Assembly: GCF_000002985.6 (NCBI RefSeq)
Contig: NC_003281.10
Span: 10,230,001-10,294,000 of the forward strand
DNA: 64,000 nucleotides
Origin: Caenorhabditis elegans
Lineage: Eukaryota; Nematoda; Chromadorea; Rhabditida; Rhabditidae
Direction of reading: 5' to 3'
Below the pieces are notes generated by a model. It did no database searches. It had not been told where the DNA came from and saw nothing but the letters and a program-made list of their open reading frames with translations. A program made the translations under genes and the position numbers. Positions within the stretch are counted from its first letter, which is position 1, and each line of letters begins with the position of its first letter. Below are positions 58,337-64,000 of the stretch, piece by piece.

Positions 58337-61300
58337 TCTAAAAAAAATCGAAAAAAATTCCGTTTGGAATTTTTTCTCCAACTGTTCACCTAGCTTAACC
58401 TTGCCGTTTTTCAAATCCATGTCATAAGTTTACATCCACTTTCTCATCCAATTGTAGTCGTTTTCCATCAGATTCTCGTCTAGAACACCGGTCCTGTCGC
58501 TCCCCCTTTTCCCCAAACATTTGTCATTTTTTCCTGAATTTTCGTTTGCTTTTCTTTGTGATTTTATGTTAAACTGCTTTAATATGTTGTGCTATCATAA
58601 GATAATAAACTTATTTTTTCTATGAATCGGAAATTAAAAAATGTTTTTTTAGAAAATAATTTCAGAAATCTTACAGGAAAATTTTTCAGCCGGATGTGTT
58701 TTTAAACCTCATCTTTTTGGTCAACTCACAAGACAATGAAAGTTCAACACTGACATTTTTTGCTGTGAGTTAAAAAAATCTCGGAAAAATTTTCAAACTT
58801 AGTAAATGATACCTCAATATTTAGCAAGTTCCCCACTCCAACCTAACATTACTTGATTCGTTGAACTTGCAAAAAAAAAAAATAATAAATCAAATCAAAA
58901 GTACATTGATTTATAGTTCATTGTACCCAACCCGGAGAAGAAGACAATTAACACTCGACCCATTGTTCATTAAAGATCACTTTTTATTACTTTTGACCCC
59001 AAAAGAGAAAGTGGAGATGCAAATAAATGAACAAAGTGTTCCCTTCCGGGAATTTGTGATACTTAGAGATACAGTTTAAGGCGACCTATTTATGCCTCGT
59101 GCCTGCACGCGTGCCTACATCCTCAGAGAAACATTCATCCGATTCTTTGAAATGAGAGGTGTATGAATCTAAGTTGGGCAAAAATCAGAAGCCAGAGTTA
59201 TTGTCAATAGGCGGTAGAAAGACATGAAATCATGCAGGCAGGCACGGAGGTAGACCTACCTACCAAAAAATTGGCTTTCAATCTGATTTGAAATTTATTT
59301 AAAAAAAAACGGCCTTACAAAAATCACAATTTTAAAAGATTATTTTTACCGTTTTACATTTTTATATTTTGTCTATGTCTTTCGTGCCTATCTGCGTGCC
59401 TACGCCTACTGTGCCATCAAGAATTTTATATTTGCCAACTCAAAGTATTCGCAAAACCTTAAATAATTAAATTTAGATACCTAGTATTTTAGAACGTAGT
59501 TATAAATATATTTCAAAAATTCAAAAAAAATTTCCTCGAGCTTCAATTTAATAAAAATCATCAGTCACGTCATTCTTCTACCACAAGCTAGCATCAGCTT
59601 CTATTACATCACAGCTCTTCCACAACTTGCCACCAGCGCCTATCACCTCAAAACTCATCCATTAGCGAGCTACAATCTCTAGTGACGTCACTCCTCTTCC
59701 ACGAACGGCATCTAAATATAATGATGTCACTTCTTTCCTACACATTACCAAAACTTTCTACTTCAAGCACTTGTTCTAATTTCAAAACTAATCTCAACTT
59801 CCGCTACCTTATTCGTCAATCACAAAACAATTTCCCTTTCCAGAAGTATTCGAAATTTCCATTGATATATAATATCTAATCGTCGGCCTCTCCGCAGGTT
59901 CAAATCCTAATTTGAATGATATTTGAGAGATGAGATGTATATATCTCCTTTTTATGATGTGCGGTATCTTTGAAAATGTTCAAATCTTTTCCTCTCGTGT
60001 TTCTCTGCGTCTCGTGTATCTCTGATCTTCTCACAATCAGCTATTGTAAAGTATATCACAGTGTCCAAAACCTTCATGAGAATCGCTGACCATTTCTTCC
60101 TTTGTCCCTATTTTATTGAAATTTTATAGCTTATTTCTAATCTAGACTGACCTTCATTTTTAAACGAACTTGCCCATATCATTTGTGTTGTAATGTTGAT
60201 TAAGAAAGTTTTAGGTTAAAAAACTTTTTTCTTGATTTGAACGTTTTTCTTCCTTATTATAATTATGAAAATTCAAATTTATCCAAACGTAATCGGAGAA
60301 AAACTAGACCACGTGTGTTTAATACAGTGGTCGCGGCTAATGAGGTGGTTATGATCGTAGATAGTTTTAGACCTCGTTTGAAATCACCCCTCTTCCAGGC
60401 GCACCTTAGAACCATTGCTGTCGGCGGTTATGCTAGGCCATATGTAAAGTCACGAATTTTCTCCGGCCGGCAAAGATGTTAGACGGCCGTTACTGCAAAC
60501 CCTAGGCCATGAAAAAATAGTACGCAACTTCTCCAATTCACCATTGAGCTACCTTGTATCCATTAAATACTTTGAAGTCTAGGCAAAGGAGGTGACTCAT
60601 TACACGTGTTTTGCCGAAATATATCGAAGCAAAACTAGTTTTTCATTTGGGTGAAAACGACGAAAAGATAATTGATGTTTTAGATTGTGATGATATGAAA
60701 ATTTGTGATTAAAAAAATGATGCAATTGTGATTTTTTAATTTTTGTTTTCTTGAAATCGGTCTTGAGATTTCAGAAGCCTAAAAATAGCATCGAATATTT
60801 TCACGTGGCTACAAAAATTGGGTTGAATTAGGTCATATGTTGTAGGGGAGAACCTGTTTTAAGTAAGATTTATGGGGGTTTTTGGGGGATACCCTTTGAT
60901 TTTTTGGGAAAAAATTGGCAAAAAGTTCAGCGGAAGTTTTCGAAATTTTGCCAGGTAATTGGCAAGAAATTGGCAAAAATTTGGCAAAAGTGCCGAAGTG
61001 CTATGTTTGATAAGCATTTATTGATGTTCTATAAAAAATGAAAAAAATTCTATCAAAGTTCAACAGAAACTTACCATTTGTTTGACAAACCTTTATAAAT
61101 TTTGTTGTTAAGAATTACCAAAAGTTTGACAAAAAATTTTACAATATCTGACAAAACCTTTAAAAAATCTGATAAAAGTTTTACAAAAGTACGACCAAAG
61201 TCTAAAAGTCTGAAGGAAGTTTGGCTACCATTGTTGTGGTACCTGTAGGCACACAGGTAGGCATTTTTCAGAAAATGTTCTACATTGTTCCCTGATAAAC

Positions 61301-61524
61301 AATGATCACTTTTATTTTCAAAAAAAAAACTTGATTGATGACCTTTTTCTCACATTTTTGAAATTTGTTTTCTTGATTCCCATGTTTTACCTTGACAACT
61401 TATTTATCACTTTATATACCTGAGATCAACTGAGAATTATGAGTGATATCGGATTGTTTTTCAAAACATTTGAAAAATTGTTGATGCACTTTTTTTCCAA
61501 AGTTCTGTTTTTCTATTCAAGTTG

Positions 61525-61785
61525 CGTAGTTTTCTAGGCTACACTAGGCTACAATTAACTTATTTAGCTATGACCTAAATTTTTCTAGGCCACCATAGAT
61601 TCTCTAGGCCTTCACGAATTTTCTAGGCGTTCACGGACGGATTTTCTAGCCCACCAAACGCATTCTAGGCCAACACTACACTTTAATAACACAGCCTCGA
61701 AGTTCATGGACCTTCCCATGATTTCAAGGCCGCCAAAACTTTTCTAGGCCACCCCTCGATTTCTAGGTCACGAATTTTCCAGTAT
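61525..61785. repeat. Cluster of TTTTCTAGGCCACC words
   Basis: About eight variants of TTCTAGGCCACC occur in 260 bases, separated by short unrelated sequence, all on the same strand. A second cluster is at 62740-63130. Isolated copies, often in GTGGCCTAG/CTAGGCCAC inverted pairs, are in the cor-1 and rip-1 introns. Confidence 0.65.
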
Positions 61786-62009
61786 ATTCAGGGGTTTCCC
61801 ATCGCTCTCAACTACCAACTTCTTCTCATTGTGATTTTCCATTCAAACAACACAAAAAAAATGTCGAAAAACTTTCGCTGCTTCTCTTTTGATTTTCTTC
61901 TATTCATTCAACAAAAAACCGTACGCGCAGCACTATCATATGCAAAAAAAAAAAGTGAATGGCCCCTTTGCAGGCGTACGTCACGACAAACATTCATCCC
62001 CAATTCTTT

Positions 62010-62025
62010 CCCCCCCCCCCCCCCC
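62010..62025 (+). repeat. 16-base poly-C tract
   Basis: An uninterrupted run of 16 C, hence 16 G on the other strand. Such monoG tracts can form G-quadruplexes, and in C. elegans long ones are deletion-prone without the DOG-1/FANCJ helicase (established knowledge). No gene is near. Confidence 0.9.
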
Positions 62026-62739
62026 AATTTTTCATTTCATTTTTCAATTTTCTTCTCATCACGTAGTAGTCGCATTTTTCTTTGTACTGTGAGTTTTTTT
62101 TTGGTTTGAAAATTTGATATTAGAACCTTTAACGGGCTAGAAAAAATCAAATAGCCTAGTGTAGCGGTGGTGGTTCAGAAATTTCTCGAGCTTTCCAGAA
62201 GTTTTTCGAAATTTTCAGATGGGAAAACTCTCAAGAATTCTTGGGTTTTCTCTAATTTTCCAAAAGTTTGAAAATCAGAACTTTCTGGCAAGTTTTTTTC
62301 TGAGAAAATTTGAAATATTTGTGTTGCAGCCAAAAAAAACTTTTTCTTTGTTGCGGAAGTTGGATGAGTTTAAAAATTGATAACTGCCAATTTTTTATTT
62401 TATGTCTCTTGAACTGTTTTCTTCGGAAATTGAACCTTCATTTTTGCCTAGAAGCCCTAATTTTTTTCAGTTCTCGGTGTTCTACCTTTTCGCCGAACTG
62501 TCCTTCCCGTCCCGCCTCTCTCTTGATCTGGTTTTATCTATTGTTCATATTTTCAATCATTTTTTCTTCTAGAATGTTTCTTTTTGTTTTTATTTGTTTC
62601 GAAACTTTTAAACTTTGACTTACTGTCTGCTGGCTAGAATAAGTTCACTTTAAAGACTTAGGAAATGGGTCCGAGGAAGTATGCCCGGGGGTCGGAGGCT
62701 TTTAGGTCACAGTGAAAAATTCTAAGCCCCTTCAATATT

Positions 62740-63130
62740 TCTAGGCCACCACTGTATTTATTATTTCTCGCTAGTAGTCTTAAGCCGCCACTTGCTTTTT
62801 TCTAACACCATTGTTTTTTTTCTAGGCCAAAAAAATTATTCAACTATCACAATATTTTCTAGACAATCCCGGTTTTCACAAAACCTGACCAAAAAAAAAA
62901 CTCAATATTTCTAGGCCACCAACATTTTTCACTCACCGAAATTTATTTTCTAGGCCTCGAAACTGTTTCTAGATTCTCAATCAATACTTTGTCTAGACTT
63001 CCGTACTTCCCCGTAATCTACTCAAAATTCCCCGGCCACCAAAGTTTTTTCTAGGCCACCGCCGAAATTTATTCACTAGGCCAGTGAATTGCCTCTAGAC
63101 TACTCTTCTTTCACAAATCACAAAACAATT
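62740..63130. repeat. Second cluster of CTAGGCCACC words
   Basis: About nine variants (TTCTAGGCCACC, TTTCTAGGCC, TTCTAGACTACTC, CACTAGGCCAG) occur in 390 bases in the same orientation as the cluster at 61525-61785. Confidence 0.6.
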
Positions 63131-64000
63131 CCTAGGCTCCCAAAAACTATTCTTCCTATTTTTATCTTTATCATCCAGACATGGGAAACACCTCCATATT
63201 TATCATAAACATCCAGACCAAAAAATGTTTTATTGTTTTCAATTTTTAGTTCCTGTTTTAAGTACTTTGCATTTTTATTTTCTCTTTAAATAGATGAAAC
63301 AGTGGACCAAAAAAATTGTTCGAAATTTTTTTTTGCTACCGTACCCCATGATTTCGTTTATTTTCACACCCAAATGGATGAGAAATCAAACAATTCGTGT
63401 TAATTGTTGATAGAAAGTGATAAAAAGAACGCCTTCGAGTTACGTAATTGTCGGTTCAAAATTTCAAAATTTTTTTGAGAGGCAGCTGATCGAAAGACCA
63501 GGAGACTTCTGTCTTGAAAGGTGTCTAGATCACACATCTGTGCTTATCTTATCACTTTTTTCTTGAAACTTTGATCACACTCTAGACATAGGTAACGGTC
63601 AAGAAATAATTAGGGGTGATTTTTGAACTTCCATGGTAGGCAGGCGCGGTTTCAGGGCTCTTCTTGCGTGAAAGCAGAGTGTTCTCGAACCCGTTAGATG
63701 TCTGCTGCTTTTTTTGTGCCAAGTGAGAGGATTAATGTGCAGCAGACAATTCATTGGTTTTAATCGATCTACTGTCGACATCTCTCAAAATTTGGGCCAC
63801 CTTAAATACAACTAGGTTACCCTTGCCTATTCAAAGCTTAGTCAAGGCCTACCTGTGGCCTATTGAACAACTTCTAAATTCTACCCTAGATCTCACAAAG
63901 GTTTCCATGACCTACCCAAGCCGGGGCGGCAGAATTTTCCAAATTTAGAGCAATAATTGTGGTAAATCTATCATCAACTTGGCCCGAAGCCTGTTCCAAG

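Larger units (their letters stand above)
58337..64000. other. Gene-free 3' flank with short-motif clusters
   Basis: 5.7 kb without a supportable gene; the short frames here lack splice partners or coding composition. It begins with the 3' untranslated region of the preceding gene. A block at 59560-59720 repeats TCTTCCAC, CATCAC and TGACGTCA words at about 45-base intervals. Clusters of CTAGGCCACC-type words lie at 61525-61785 and 62740-63130. A 16-base C run is at 62010-62025. A GTAGGCA word cluster is at 59095-59415. Confidence 0.55.

Noticed and set aside
59880..59915. GGTTCAAATCC, resembling a tRNA B box
   Set aside because: No A box, no acceptor-stem pairing and no cloverleaf in the preceding 75 bases.

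Overview
This is nuclear DNA of a Caenorhabditis nematode, most likely C. elegans. Introns are short and AT-rich with TTTCAG acceptors, several start codons sit directly behind a splice acceptor (as expected for spliced-leader trans-splicing), and degenerate TTAGGC (nematode telomere) repeats and many small foldback repeats occur. From memory, the order div-1, cor-1, a small secreted-protein gene, rip-1, bbs-5, an INPP4-type phosphatase, cnk-1, pad-2 fits C. elegans chromosome III (R01H10/K10G9 clones). I could not check this by alignment. Gene models were assembled by hand from splice sites and reading-frame phase.

Layout. 0.4-4.1 kb (-): a secreted or membrane mucin with a Ser/Thr-rich core, a lectin-like region and an EGF module; its 3' end may lie outside the window. 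4.1-9.1 kb: gene-free. 9.1-13.8 kb (+): an organic anion transporter (OATP/SLCO). 15.2-18.5 kb (-): div-1, DNA polymerase alpha subunit B, divergent from cor-1 (19.1-24.6 kb, +), coronin. 24.9-27.1 kb (+): a secreted Cys-rich protein of unknown function. 27.2-31.7 kb (-): bbs-5 followed by a rip-1-like gene, closely spaced like an operon, with a near-palindromic X-box upstream of bbs-5. 32.2-36.9 kb (-): inositol polyphosphate 4-phosphatase. 36.9-41.3 kb: repeat-rich spacer. 41.3-48.0 kb (+): cnk-1 (SAM, CRIC, PDZ, PH). 49.1-51.3 kb (+): pad-2, protein O-fucosyltransferase 2. 55.9-58.3 kb (+): the 3' part of an unrecognised Ser-rich gene whose first exons were not found. 58.3-64 kb: gene-free, with short-motif clusters.

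The genes are ordinary animal housekeeping and signalling genes with no single shared pathway. The one functional grouping visible is the bbs-5/rip-1 pair: a ciliary trafficking gene and a recombination gene that may share a transcript. The most unusual sequence is in the second intron of bbs-5. It holds a 96-bp copy of the catalytic exon of the neighbouring 4-phosphatase gene, and all six differences from the source exon are at third codon positions without changing the protein. It is bordered by duplicated repeat blocks and a minisatellite. No CRISPR array, tRNA gene, rRNA gene or transposase gene was seen.
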